Shown: positions 1-10,682 of the stretch, piece by piece | Layout: every line of letters starts with the position of its first letter | Numbering within the stretch: position 1 is the first letter of the stretch | DNA from: Ophthalmolycus amberensis | Taxonomy: Eukaryota > Chordata > Actinopteri > Perciformes > Zoarcidae | Length of the DNA stretch: 64,000 nt | NCBI GenBank assembly: GCA_024529925.1 | Contig: JAFEUB010000723.1 | Location: forward strand, 124,001-188,000 | Direction: 5' to 3' | Made by a program: the position numbers and the translations under genes | The notes under the pieces: generated by a model | The model's database searches: none | Seen by the model: the letters and a program-made list of their open reading frames with translations, nothing else | Told to the model about the DNA's origin: nothing

Positions 1-2337
1 ACTTTTAATAATTCAGTAAATGATTTACTGTCCTCGACAGACATGCATTAAGAGAGGAAGAATCATTCTTTTTCTGCATATCAAATTGTGCAGGTTTCTT
101 TTACAGGGGATTGTGAGTGCGGTCATGAGACTTGTATACATTCACGCTAAAATCCCGGTTTGCTGATTTTTGGTTGACTCTTAAATTGAAAAATGTTACG
201 CCAGAAAGTATTGGAGGCTGGATTCTGTCTTGTCTCAAACTGTGTTGAGGTCGTTGTGACACCGACACGCTCTGTTGAAACCTCCACTATGTGGGTCAGC
301 AGTTCACTGAAAGACAGCGGGACTTGGCACACAAACTGAAAACAAAGTGCAAATATAGTAAACATTTAAATGCAGTTCGTGGTGGTTTGGAAAGAATTCA
401 CAACATCTGAGGTGGACAAACTGCCTGGCTGTGAATATCGTATGCGTATCTATGGTTGACTTCTGTTTACCTTGCTGATGGGACAGATTTTAAATATGGA
501 AAATACATGTTTTGATCCGCCTGTCTCTACGCGTCTCTACGTTAAGCCCTTCGGCCCGGAGCCAGCTTCTGTCTCCAGAGCAACAAATGGGTTAAAGGGT
601 TATTTTCCTTTAAAGGACAAACCACAGTGAGGAAGTTGTGTGTGTGTTTGGGGGGGAGGGCTCCAATTACCAGTTACTCCACAAGTTAAACCGGGGTCTA
701 TGCACAGACTGTGTGTGAGTGTGTGTGTGTGTGTGTGTGAGAGAGGTCAAAAACTGTACACCAGTCAATTGAGAAAAAAAAGGTTTTGCAGACTGTCCAC
801 GTTTGGTATGTTAATTTATATTTCCTTTTTATTTGAGCTTGTCTTGAGGTTCTCATGGGGGGGGGGGGGGACGAGTTGTCGACACGAAAAAGGTTTTTCA
901 AGGTGTTTTTAAATAAAAAAAGAAGCAGAGTTATGGATGAAATGGAGGCTGTCGACATAAACTGTAAACTTTCCTCATTTCATCCAGTTGGGGAAGGGAA
1001 TTTAATGAGACAAAATGTTTATTTAGCTAAAAATTTGAAAAGAATTATATATGAATGAAATACTTTCTATGCTATTTTCATATATGGGGTTCACACTAAT
1101 GAGGAACAATGGAAAGGAATCTCAAGTGCTTTTTACTACAGCGTAACTTATTTGTGTCGATTTGATTTTTACCACCTGTGTTTTTAGTAATGATTTACAA
1201 AGCACTGTATATTAAAGTTTTAAAATATTCATGAAGCTTGCGAGTGTGTGTTTCATTTCTTTACAGGATCTAATATAGCAAGAGAAGAAGCTGCACAAGG
1301 GGTTGGTCGAGCACTCCAGTACCTGCAAATAGCAGAGGAGGGCGCCGTTGTAGCAGCAGCCGAGAGCCGCGCCGTGCTGCGGTTTGTTTGGTGGGGCCCT
1401 GTGGTTGTCATGTAGTGGTTCGATGGCTTAAAGGTGTGGAGTAAAAGGTATGTATGCAGCTCATGACCACAAGATCATCTCAAGATGGCTCTGCTATCTG
1501 CACAACATACAGAAAGTCAGTGGGACAGCATGCAAATGTTCTTTCTTTGCTGTATCTCTTGTGGCCCAGTATCACCACCATGCAAGTCATTAAGGCTGTT
1601 CTCGGCAAGAGTTTATCTTAAAATACTCCCGTAATATCGGTTTAAATACAGTATGGAAGAGAGAACCCGGTAAAGACCTGATACATTTTGCCCAAAAGAA
1701 TATCTGGCATTCGAAAGAAATAGAGTTGGGGCAATCGTTCTATATATCAAGTTATCATTAAACAACGTTCTGTTTTCTTCACCATGTTTTTGTATACCCC
1801 GGTGTGTTTTTACCTCGTCGATGAAGCAGCTACAGTGTAGAAATGTTAAATACCTGTCATGTCAGTGTGTGTATATATGACTGTGACCGTGGTTAAGAGA
1901 TCACTGTAGCTCAGTAGCATCTGACAGTGGAGATAAAATGATGAGGGGAACTGCCAACTCCCACTAGCACCAGGGCCAGCAGCAATCTGGGAAAGGCAAA
2001 CAAGAACAGCATGCGGCTCAGATGTGTCCTCGCGTTTACTCTTTTAGCTTGATCCAAACCGTGGGAGGAGGAGGAAGGTAGGAGGCAGACGAATAGGAGG
2101 GGTGGGAGTTGAGGAAGGGAGGAGAGGATTGGAGGAGACGAGTGCAAGAACACAATTGTATCTGACTATCGGACAGCTGGAGAAAATTAGAGATCAAAGC
2201 GAGGTCTCGGAGGATTTCAATGGAAAACACTGAATCACAAAATTGCATGAAAGCTCATTCGCATCCATTTCTCAATGTCATGTGAGTTTGAAAAACTGCA
2301 TTCATCTTTTCCCATTTAGAAACGCACTTCTGATTTG
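1..2337. other. intergenic, no gene recognised
   Basis: I see no supportable exon chain here. The stretch holds a GT tract at about 718-740, a 14-G run at 857-870, and a purine-rich patch around 2060-2150. Open frames in it are short, overlap on both strands, and resemble no protein I know. A GC-richer patch at about 1265-1400 follows a possible splice acceptor (TTTACAG at 1260-1266), but it gives no recognisable peptide. Confidence 0.5.
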
Positions 2338-2863
2338 GGGATTGCATTTGTTGGTTCAGTGCAATGTTTTAATAATAATGTCAGGAAAACATAATGTAAA
2401 AATATATAAAAACTGCTGTTTGCATGTTCTAAAAGCCAATTTTCAAAAATATTGCGCTTTCTTGTTTTAAAGTTGAAGTGGCCCTCCTATGAGATGTACC
2501 AGCAGTGGCCCCAAGCCAAATTGAGTTGGAGACCCCTGTCTTAAAAAGGATGTCAATCAAAACACGAGTTGATTCCACTTGTTCCTTGACACATAGCCTA
2601 ATTGAAATAATAAGCAGGATAAAAAAGTTAGATTTAATTTGGAAAATTTCAGTTTTAATGACACATTGCTGATGTTTTTTTCAATATCTTAATGCTGACC
2701 TATCCATATTAGTATTTTTTTTATTTATTAAAACGATATTCTAAATTGTTCTTATGAGGCACACGTATTTTGATTAACGCATAATTCATTTATTTTACAT
2801 CTATACTTTAATAGAAAATAATGACAGTTTTCTCAATAGCTTCCATGTAATGTGACCAATTCA
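2338..2863 (+). repeat. duplicated block, copy A (contains a hAT right end)
   Basis: This block is a near copy of 10100-10682. Both start with GGGATTGCATTTGTTGG and end with GTGACCAATTCA. Copy A lacks a few dozen bases just after GTTTGCATGTTCT that copy B keeps, and carries other small indels. Inside it, GAGTTGGAGACCCCTG at 2523-2538 looks like the right terminal inverted repeat of a Charlie-like hAT element, followed by TCTTAAAA, a possible 8-bp target duplication. The shared sequence continues about 330 bp beyond that end, so the block is more than the transposon itself. Confidence 0.85.
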
Positions 2864-3129
2864 CTCCAAATCAATACCAACATTATTACTATATTGGTAA
2901 ATTAGGACACCTTTTTATATCGGATTTAAGGCTTCTTCAATTTATTATTGTTTTAATGGAACATACATTTATTTAGACAATATGTATTCATACAACACAA
3001 CAATTCTGTCTGTATATATAATTTAGTTATTGTGGATTTTTAAATTTTTACTTATTTAATATTCTTCACTGTTTTATTACTTATTTAATTATTTATAATT
3101 GTTTTGATTTTTTACTATGTCTCTTGTTT
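2864..3129. other. AT-rich spacer
   Basis: This is AT-rich sequence between copy A of the duplicated block and a LINE tail. There is no open frame or RNA gene that I can support. It may be a continuation of the LINE 3' untranslated region. Confidence 0.4.
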
Positions 3130-3216
3130 GCACGATCCACTATGCTGCTGTAATCCTGTACATGTCCCCACTGCGGGACTAATAAAGGATTATTTTATGT
3201 TGTCTTATCTTATCTT
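3130..3216 (+). mobile_element. LINE-type 3' tail
   Basis: The sequence ATGTCCCCACTGCGGGACT followed by AATAAAGGAT and short TCTTA repeats (TGTCTTATCTTATCTT) matches the 3' end layout of a common teleost non-LTR retrotransposon: a C/G-rich motif, an AATAAA-like signal, then short direct repeats. No reverse transcriptase is present, so this is a 5'-truncated copy. I recognise the tail from general familiarity with fish genomes, and the clade assignment is not certain. Confidence 0.55.
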
Positions 3217-3539
3217 CTAGAATATCTCACACTGACCTCTTCTGTGATGTCTCTCTCTGTTTGGACTGTTTGTTCTTTTGGCTGCTCTATACTTTATTGT
3301 ATATGAATGGTATTTTATTATTATTGTTATTTCATTAAACCTCTATTTAACAGGTACATCTCATCAAGAAGTCATCGAGCCAAGACAGCAGTAATAGGAT
3401 GTTTAAAAAAACACACATAAACCTTTAAAATGTGTAAAAAAAAAATACTGTATTTCAGATTTAACGTTTAAAACACACAAAAAGGAGAATAAAAAGGAAA
3501 CATTTTTGAATGGCAGGGTATTTGTCAAAGAGACAGTAA

Positions 3540-3630
3540 AAGCTCCTTCACATAGCTTCACTGAGAGGAGGAGCAACTGTGAAAGAGGAGAGCTGCAGAC
3601 TCGCTTCTCCTGAAGTGAAAGTGAAAGTTA
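3540..3630 (+). promoter_or_regulatory. interferon-type promoter of the TRIM gene (ISRE)
   Basis: The stretch GAAAGTGAAAGT at 3617-3628 fits the interferon-stimulated response element consensus GAAANNGAAA, with a further GAAGTGAAA overlapping upstream. It lies about 90 bp before a good splice donor (GTGAGT at 3721) that would end a noncoding first exon. This is the expected arrangement for fish interferon-induced TRIM genes. The transcription start is inferred, not seen. Confidence 0.65.
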
Positions 3631-3720
3631 GTCTGAGCGACAGCAGAGCTGCAGTCGAGACAAGTCTCTTTCTCTCAAAATAAACATTCAAGTGAATCCA
3701 GCAGTCTCTGACAAACTCTG
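3631..3720 (+). other. 5' noncoding exon of the TRIM gene
   Basis: The sequence ends ..GACAAACTCTG followed by the donor GTGAGTAC at 3721. The matching acceptor is TTTTGTCCTCAG, ending at 5455, nine bases before the coding start at 5465. The left edge is approximate because the transcription start is unknown. It has no ATG of its own that leads to a useful frame. The intron (3721-5455) carries a large inverted repeat. Confidence 0.55.
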
Positions 3721-3811
3721 GTGAGTACACTGTTCTACAGAGAAACTCAACATTTGGTCAAAAGTGAGTTCAAACCAGGATCCATAACAAAGAACAAAGT
3801 AGCAGATAAAC

Positions 3812-3856
3812 TAGGCCTGCTAGAAGCTAACTAGCCTAGAAGCTAACTAGCCTAGC
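3812..3856 (+). repeat. short GCTAACTAGCC tandem
   Basis: The unit TAGAAGCTAACTAGCC occurs twice in tandem, followed by a partial copy. It lies about 100 bp inside the first intron of the TRIM gene. Similar GCTAGC/GCTAAC-rich patches occur just after exon 1 of tmem87a and upstream of vps39 exon 1. Confidence 0.6.
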
Positions 3857-4110
3857 TGCTACTCCCTTTGGATTGTCCAAACACAGAACAGCATCTGATG
3901 TAATGTGTGGCTGTATTGATTGATTATAGAGGTACAAAATTGATGTTTCATAACTTACATAACTGTTCTATACTTTGGTAAATATCCTTGAACTGTAAAG
4001 CCTTTCCTCTAAACTTCTGTCTCTGTTGTTCCTGCTGTCTGTTTGTGAGGAAGTTCAGCTGATAATATTTACTGTGTTTCAACAACCATCAACTCAAACA
4101 CGTCAGCTCT

Positions 4111-4837
4111 ACTCGGTCCGTCCATTAAGTATAATTCATGTTCATTGTTCAGTCAGTTTATGAGTATTAATAATCGCATTGGTCTACTTGTGTTCATGTA
4201 ACTGTATCTGCTACGTGTGAGTTCCTTCTTCAGTAGCTGATGCTGCCTGAACGCAGTTAACTCTTTGTCTGTGTTGTCTCCTTGAATGAACACGTGCAAT
4301 AATATTTTAAGAAGCCTTTAATTAAATGAATTAATTAATTGGATATAATGAATCATTACATACAAATAATTCAGTGTTTTCTTCCATTGGCAGTTTATTC
4401 ACGTTCAATTGTGGGAAAGTGGTAGAAATATGACTTTATAACAGTAATTTATTATGTTCATTATTTATATTTGTTTATTTAATTTAGCTTTCCGTAAATT
4501 GATCTCTGGAGCAAACACGTTTGAAAACACTCAACTTTTACTTTGAAGGCGAGCTGTCTCTGTTTCCGGCTCTCGACTTCCTTTCCTCACTTTTCATTAT
4601 TAAAGTTGGAGAATGGAACAAGCTGACGTTTTGCTGCGCAGTTTCATTGCACGTGCTCATTCAATGAGACAACACAGACAAAGAGTTAACCGCGTTCAGG
4701 CAGCATCGGCTACTGAAGAAGGAACTCGCACGTAGCAGAATACATTTACATGAACACAAGTAGACCAATGAGGTCATTAATACTCATAAACTGACTGAAC
4801 AATGAACATGGATTATACTTCATGCACTGACCCGACT
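4111..4837. repeat. large inverted repeat (foldback element) in TRIM intron 1
   Basis: Arm 1 is about 4111-4300 and arm 2 about 4646-4837, in opposite orientation, separated by about 345 bp. Aligned by eye, the arms agree at roughly 90 percent over about 190 bp, with only substitutions and tiny indels. Matching landmarks are CATGTTCATTGTTCAGTCAG in arm 1 and its complement in arm 2, and CACGTGCAAT facing ATTGCACGTG at the inner ends. The spacer is AT-rich with no open frame. The likeliest origin is a nonautonomous foldback or long-TIR DNA transposon. I could not define a target-site duplication. Confidence 0.8.
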
Positions 4838-5464
4838 CACACAGGAAGTTCAACTCAGTGCCACAAGAGCAACATTTAGACTGCGGTCCAAATATGTCAC
4901 AGTAAATAGTGTTTAATATTATAGAGGAATTAAAAATGTTATGGCTACTTATGAATTCACTCCAATAATATACAAGCAGCAGGGTTCAAATTTAATTTAT
5001 TATGATTTTACTTATTAAATTGTGATATTAACAAGAACCAGAGGGACTGTGATGTAATCACTGCAACGCTTAAACCAACAGTAAGTTTATCATTGTTTTA
5101 TTATTTTTACTATTATCTAAATAACTACAGTAACAGCAGCTAATAGTCAGGGATCAGACACAGGCAGCCTTAAAAAACGGTGCAAAACCACAGGAAGAAA
5201 AGAAAGAATGATCCAGAAACTGCATTCAGGTGTCACAGTGACAAAATCTGTCCAGACATTAAAATTCTATTTTGTAAGCACCTTTCTAAAGCACTCAAAC
5301 CCTCTTCTGTAATAGTTCCCTCTACAGTAGGCGTCTCCAGGACACATTTTACGATGACACACAGACCCACAATGTGAAAACAATACCTGACACACTCTGT
5401 TGCTGCTGCTAAAGATGTAATAACAGTTTTGTTTTTTCATTGTTTTTGTCCTCAGAGTGTAGAT

Positions 5465-7108
5465 ATGTCTGCTGCCAGCTGTCTGCTGACTGAAGATCAG
5501 TTTCTGTGCTCCATCTGTCTGGATGTGTTCACTGATCCAGTCGCCATACCATGTGGACACAACTTCTGTAAAACCTGCATCACTCAACACTGGAACGTCA
5601 ATGTCCAGTCTCAGTGTCCAAACTGTAAAGAGGTGTTCAACTATAGACCTGAGCTGCGGGTCAATACTTTCATCTCTGAGATGGCTGCTCAGTTCAGACA
5701 GTCAGCTCAACAGAAAGCCAGCAGCAGCAGCTCAGAGCAACAAGCTGCCAAACCAGGAGAAGTTCCCTGTGACGTCTGCACTGGAACCAAACTGAAGGCC
5801 CTGAAGTCCTGCCTGGTGTGTATGGTCTCCTTCTGTGAGACTCACCTGGAGCCTCATTTGACAACATCAGGTCTGAAAAGACATCAGCTGATCGACCCTG
5901 TGGAGAACCTGGAAGGCAGGATGTGTACGAAGCACGATAAACCTCTGGAGCTGTTCTGTAAGACCGACCAGATGTGTGTCTGCATGCTCTGCACTGTTTT
6001 AGGCCACAAGAACCACGATGTTGTTCCTCTGAAAGAAGGATATGAACAAAAGAAGGCCGAGCTGGGGAAGACTGAGGCTGAAATTCAGCAGATGATCCAG
6101 AAGAGACGACTGAAGATTCAGGAGATGAAACACTCAGTCGACCTCAGTGAGGAAGATGCAGACAGAGCGATAGCAGATGGTGTTCAGGTCTTCACCGCTC
6201 TGAAGGAGTCTGTTGAGAGAAGCCAGGCCGAGCTCATCGACACGATCAAAGAGAAGCAGAGAAAGACAGAGAAACAGGCTGAAGGCTTCATCAAAGAGCT
6301 GGAACAGGAAATCTCTGAGCTGAAGAAGAGAAGCACTGAGGTGGAGCAGCTCTCACGCTCTGAAGACCACCTCCATCTCCTCCAGAGCTTCAGGACCCCA
6401 AACACTGCTCCACCCACCAAGGACTGGACAAGAGTCAGAGTCAGTCCACCTTCATATGAGGGGACTGTGGTGAGAGCTTTGAATCAGCTGGAAGAGACGC
6501 TCAGTAAACAGATGAAGAAGCTGTTCGAGGTCGAGCTGAAGAAGGTCCAGCAGTCTGCAGTGGATGTGACTCTTGATCCTGATACAGCACATCCCAAACT
6601 CATCCTGTCTGGTGATGGAAAACAAGTTAAAACTGGTCATGAAAAGAAGAAACTCCCAAACAATCCAGAGAGATTTGATCGTTGGCTTAATCTTTTAGCA
6701 AAGCAGAGTTTCTCTTCAGGAAGATTTTACTTCGAGGTTCAGGTTAAAGGGAAGCCTAGGTGGGAGTTAGGAGTGGCCAGAGAGTCGATCAACAGGAAGG
6801 GAAGCATCACACTGACTCCTCAGAATGGTTACTGGACGATATGGTTGAGTAATGAGAATGAGTACATAGCTCTTGCTGGCCCTGATATCCGTCTCTCTCT
6901 GAAGTCTCAGCCTCAGAAGGTGGGGGTGTTTGTGGATTATGAGGAGGGTCTGGTCTCCTTTTATGACGTTCATGCTGCAGCTCTGATCTACTCCTTTACT
7001 GGCTGCTGCTTCACTGAGAAACTCTACCCATTCTTTGGTCCATGTAATAATGGTGATGGTAGAAACTCTGCTCCTCTGATCATCTCTCCTGTCAATCACA
7101 CTGAGTAG
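5465..7108 (+). CDS. TRIM family E3 ubiquitin ligase (RING, B-boxes, coiled coil, PRY-SPRY)
   Basis: A 547-residue protein is encoded in a single exon. An acceptor (TTTTGTCCTCAG) ends at 5455, so I start at the Met at 5465 rather than an in-frame ATG at 5429, which would lie in the intron; G at -3 suits initiation. A complete C3HC4 RING holds Cys15, Cys18, Cys30, His32, Cys35, Cys38, Cys51 and Cys54. A B-box 1-like region follows at about 101-140 and a B-box 2 at about 154-187 (Cys154, His157, Cys165, Asp168, Cys173, Cys176, His181, His184). A coiled coil runs about 190-310. A PRY-SPRY begins near 365 with an LDP motif (LDPDTAH) and has FYFEVQV and VGVFVDYEEG. The family ubiquitinates targets chosen by the SPRY domain; many fish members act in antiviral signalling. 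The single coding exon and the N-terminus fit the bloodthirsty-related/TRIM25-like/TRIM39-like fish expansions, and I cannot name the orthologue. Nothing is truncated. Confidence 0.93.
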   Translation: MSAASCLLTEDQFLCSICLDVFTDPVAIPCGHNFCKTCITQHWNVNVQSQCPNCKEVFNYRPELRVNTFISEMAAQFRQSAQQKASSSSSEQQAAKPGEVPCDVCTGTKLKALKSCLVCMVSFCETHLEPHLTTSGLKRHQLIDPVENLEGRMCTKHDKPLELFCKTDQMCVCMLCTVLGHKNHDVVPLKEGYEQKKAELGKTEAEIQQMIQKRRLKIQEMKHSVDLSEEDADRAIADGVQVFTALKESVERSQAELIDTIKEKQRKTEKQAEGFIKELEQEISELKKRSTEVEQLSRSEDHLHLLQSFRTPNTAPPTKDWTRVRVSPPSYEGTVVRALNQLEETLSKQMKKLFEVELKKVQQSAVDVTLDPDTAHPKLILSGDGKQVKTGHEKKKLPNNPERFDRWLNLLAKQSFSSGRFYFEVQVKGKPRWELGVARESINRKGSITLTPQNGYWTIWLSNENEYIALAGPDIRLSLKSQPQKVGVFVDYEEGLVSFYDVHAAALIYSFTGCCFTEKLYPFFGPCNNGDGRNSAPLIISPVNHTE

Positions 7109-7195
7109 AACAAACACTTGATATTATCTAATGTAGTCTAATTCTAATAACTGCATAACCTGCCTTCAAGACTGTTGAATCATCAAAAACAATGT

Positions 7196-7614
7196 TGTAA
7201 CGATGCATCGCCGTTACTTAGACCACGGATAGTATGTGAGATGGGGTGTGATGGAGTCAAGGAGAACACAAGTTATTGTATGTTGTAAAGGAGAATGTGT
7301 AGTGTATTTAAATAGATTGTTCCTTTTTTATGTCTTATTTTGGACGTTTTGTCACTGCAGTCGGTGCATTTCCTGTTGCGCTTTTATTTTGAAGGTATAA
7401 AAACCGGAAGTAAGAAGCAGTTAAGGAAGCAGTTAGAAAAGTCACTAAAGGGACGGAAAAAGTGTTTTAACAAGGAAGATGGATACGGTTTTATTATTTT
7501 AGCACCTGGCCGATATAGGCACAAGTTCTTACGGTGTGTTCAAGGTGTGATTCATTAAAGACTTATGTTCCATCAGTTCAAGCCTACAGACCATTATTCA
7601 GCCGGGATGCTACA
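7196..7614 (+). mobile_element. probable solo LTR, 419 bp
   Basis: The segment starts TGTAACGATG and ends ATGCTACA, the TG...CA boundaries of an LTR. It contains a TATA-like GTATAAAAACCGG at about 7396, then an ATTAAA polyadenylation signal at 7554-7559 closely followed by ACTTATGTTCCATCAG. This is the promoter / R / U5 order of a fish Ty3-like LTR. Flanks are AATGT on the left and TATGT on the right, a 5-bp duplication with one mismatch. No primer-binding site, gag or pol follows, so it would be a solo LTR left by recombination. It lies 87 bp after the TRIM stop codon. Confidence 0.5.
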
Positions 7615-9000
7615 TATGTATTCATTGTTGGACTGTGGATGCTGGGAGCCATGTGCACAGCGAGGACACAGAGCTGGTCCTTTTGTTCTCCCTGCCAACA
7701 AACAGACGACTGCAGTCAGTGACAAAGTGAATAGACTTGACTGTGGTAAATGTCTATGTGGCAGAACATTATTGTGCATATATGCAACAACTTACCTCTG
7801 CCTGTTTCCTCTTCCCAGGGTGTTCGGGCAAAACACTTCCCGGGGGGCTCGAGCACCCATTTATATTTCCGGGAGATACCAACTACAGGAAGCGGGTAGG
7901 GGGGAAGTGAAGATATGAGTTGCTGTGTTTATTGTAGACTCTTCAAGCCACGAGACAGAATCAAACAATTGTATGATCGCAAAGTTTATTCAATATTAAA
8001 ATTAGGTTTCTGTTCATCCTCCAATCACTTCAGTGCTGGTTTTAACTCAAAAAATAACATACTTATACGTTAATCATAGACACAGGGAGAAGAGGGTGCA
8101 AAGTGCCACATCAGACTAATTTTAATGTTTAATTGCACGATAATAGGGGGTTATTAAATGTCCTTGTGTTGTTGAAGCTGCTGGAAGCATTTGAGGAGAA
8201 GGGAGTTTACCAGACTGTTACCGTTTGGCTTAAACAGGAAAAAAAGGGCATGATTGATTCACCAAGATCATTTTCAGAGATCCAGGCCCAGGCTCAGAGG
8301 CCTGGCTGCCTCATTATCTACCCCAGCGCAGAGGCTTCCTCCTGGGCTTGGAGTCACTGGTGAATACAAATGCTTATGGCAGCAGCTCTTCCTTTTTTTT
8401 CTGCTCACACACTGGATCCTTATTATCAATTACAGCACCAGAGGGCCTATTTATACGCATGTGCTGAGACGGGGCGCCGCAGTGGAAACAGATCCACACA
8501 TCCAGCAGCACTAATCAACTGCAGCCCAGTAATGGCAAATGAGATAGGATGCAGGAAGGAGGAAAGGAAGGATAAGAAGGAAGGAATGATAGGGGGAGGG
8601 ATTGCGGACAGAGGGAGTATCTGAGACAGCCATGCATATTCAACCAGAGCAACGAGGACCAGATTCTGCTCAGTAACCACCACGAGGCCTGGCTGGTCAT
8701 CTGCAGCTGATGAGACTCTTCTCTGGAGGCTCTGGATTGATGCGTTCAGCCAGACTCCAACAGGACTGAACCCGCTCCCCGAGTTACATTTCTCAAGGCA
8801 AGAGGTTGTTTAACCAAATGCACACGCTGGATTTCATTTGGCCAGCGCGAGGCCAGTGATGATGATAGAAGGGTGGTGGCTGATTATGAGACAATAGGCC
8901 CCTAGAAATATACATGCAAAAGGCCCCACCATCTCTCCTACATAGGAGCAAAACACAGACTCAATATTTAATGTTTTGTGTCTCTTTGTGTGTAACTATA
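7615..9000. other. intergenic, no gene recognised
   Basis: I find no exon chain. A purine-rich patch (GGAAGGA-type) lies at about 8550-8620. The open frames overlap on both strands and do not look coding. Confidence 0.5.
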
Positions 9001-9420
9001 TATTGTTTGGGTTTTTTTTTTGTCTAGTTGTTTTGCCCCTTGAAGTAGTCATTTTCTATGTCTTTGTCTTTGTAGTTGTTTTAAGTCTCTTTATGGTCAT
9101 TTTGTTTCTCTTTAGTATTTTGGAGTAACTTTGTAGTCACTCTGTGTCTCATTCTGGTTATTTTGGGTCTGTTTGTGGTCATTTTGTGTCTCTGTAGTCA
9201 TTATAGAGTCTCTTTGTAGTCATTGTGTGCATCTTTGTGGTGGTTTCGCCCCTTTTTGTAGTCTTTTTACATATCTGTATGTAGTTCTTTTGTGTCTCTA
9301 GTCATTTTGAGTCTCTTTGTAGTTCATTTGTGTCTCTTTGTAGTCATTTTGTGTCTCTTTGTGGTTGTTATGCCTCGTTTTATAGTTGTGTGTGTCTTTG
9401 TGAGTCTCTTCTTTGGTTTT
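9000..9420 (+). repeat. degenerate minisatellite, about 20-bp unit
   Basis: The phrase GTCTCTTTGTAGTCATTTTG recurs with variation about a dozen to twenty times (for example near 9059, 9122, 9186, 9211, 9297, 9330 and 9352). The units vary in length and base content, so the array is old. The open frame on the minus strand (..ETQNDYKETQ..) simply reads this repeat and is not a gene. Confidence 0.75.
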
Positions 9421-9802
9421 CTTCAATTGTGTCCCATAAATTGTCTTGTGACCCTTTAAATTTATATCTGGATTTAGCTGCCAAAGGATACGCTTTATAG
9501 TGAGTGAAAAGTATATGGTAGATTTCCTGTTCACGTCTTTATTTTCACAAATAAACTATTATTTTAAGTGGTGTACTTTAGAAAGTTCAATCTTGTAAAG
9601 ACGGATGTTAAAAATAATAAAAGCCTGTTGGCAAAGACGTGTGTGTCCATATTAAAACTGGTTGATTTTATGGCTTCCACGATTTCACACGTGATACGTT
9701 TTGGGCTCGAGGATATGAAGTATTCTCCCCATTCTTTAGTCGCACTTATTGTTCGAAAAGCAGGAAGACCATGTGTGGTAATCTCTTTAATGGAAATGCT
9801 AC

Positions 9803-10347
9803 TTGCCTGAAGAAAAAGTCGTTGTTTTAAAGGAATACAATCTCAAGTGTCATTACTCGACTAAACACGGAGTCCAAAAACAGTCCAAAGCGTTCAGTCG
9901 GGTAATGTGCCTTTATGGAATCACGTATCTGTGTGAGAAACTTTTCTCGACTCTGAAATTTAACAAATGCAAGTTTAGGTCCAGGATTAGTGATGCCCAT
10001 CTTGAAGCTGTACTCAGGGTTTCAACTTTGACCTCCATCAGGGCAAAAAAGCCTTGCCTGGTGTCTGGCAGGAAATAGAATAAAGCACAAATGTATTCAG
10101 GGATTGCATTTGTTGGTTCAGTGCAATGTTTTAATAATAATGTAAGGAAAACATAATGTAAAAATATATAAAAACTGCTGTTTGCATGTTCTTGTTGAGG
10201 CTGATGGAAATATGCTGGAAATGAAAATAAAAAAGCTAATTTTCAAAAATATTGCGCTTTCTTGTAGTACTTTAAAGTTGAAGTGGCCCTCCTATGAGAT
10301 GACAATACCAGCAGTGGCCCCAAGCCAAATTGAGTTTGAGACCCCTG
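9803..10347 (+). mobile_element. internally deleted hAT transposon remnant
   Basis: A 91-codon open frame (9803-10078) begins without an ATG and joins two parts of a Charlie/GTF2IRD2-like hAT transposase. First comes the end of a BED-type zinc finger (VVVLKEYNLKCHYSTKHG). After only about 14 residues follows the C-terminal dimerisation region (YGITYLCEKLFSTLKFNKCK then FRSRISDAHLEAVLRVST). The whole RNase H-like catalytic core is missing, so the copy cannot transpose by itself. A probable right terminal repeat, GAGTTTGAGACCCCTG, lies at 10332-10347, followed by TCTTAAAA. I could not find the left end. The family is recognised from its conserved words, not a search. Confidence 0.75.
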
Positions 10348-10682
10348 TCTTAAAACATGAGGATGTCAATCAAAACACGAGTTGATTCCACTTGTTCCTT
10401 GACACATAGCCTAATTGAAATAATAAGCAGGATAAAAAAAGTTAGATTTAATTTGGAAAATTTCAGTTTTAATGACACATTGCTGATGTTTTTATTCAAT
10501 ATCTTAATGCTGACTTATCCATATTAGTATTCTTTTTATTTATTGAAACGATATTCTAAATTGTTCTTATGAGGCACACGTATTTTGATTAATGAACGCA
10601 TAATTAATAAATTTTACATCTATACTTTAATAGAAAATAATGACAGTTTTCTCAATAGCTTCCATGTAATGTGACCAATTCA
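10100..10682 (+). repeat. duplicated block, copy B
   Basis: This is the fuller partner of 2338-2863. It includes the 3' part and right end of the hAT remnant and about 330 bp beyond it. It ends only about 130 bp before the tmem87a start codon, at GTGACCAATTCA. The two copies have the same orientation and are about 7.8 kb apart, on either side of the TRIM gene. Confidence 0.85.

Noticed and set aside
5429..5464. Upstream in-frame ATG extending the TRIM protein by 12 residues
   Set aside because: It lies before a strong splice acceptor (ending 5455) and reads polypyrimidine tract; family proteins start at the equivalent of 5465.
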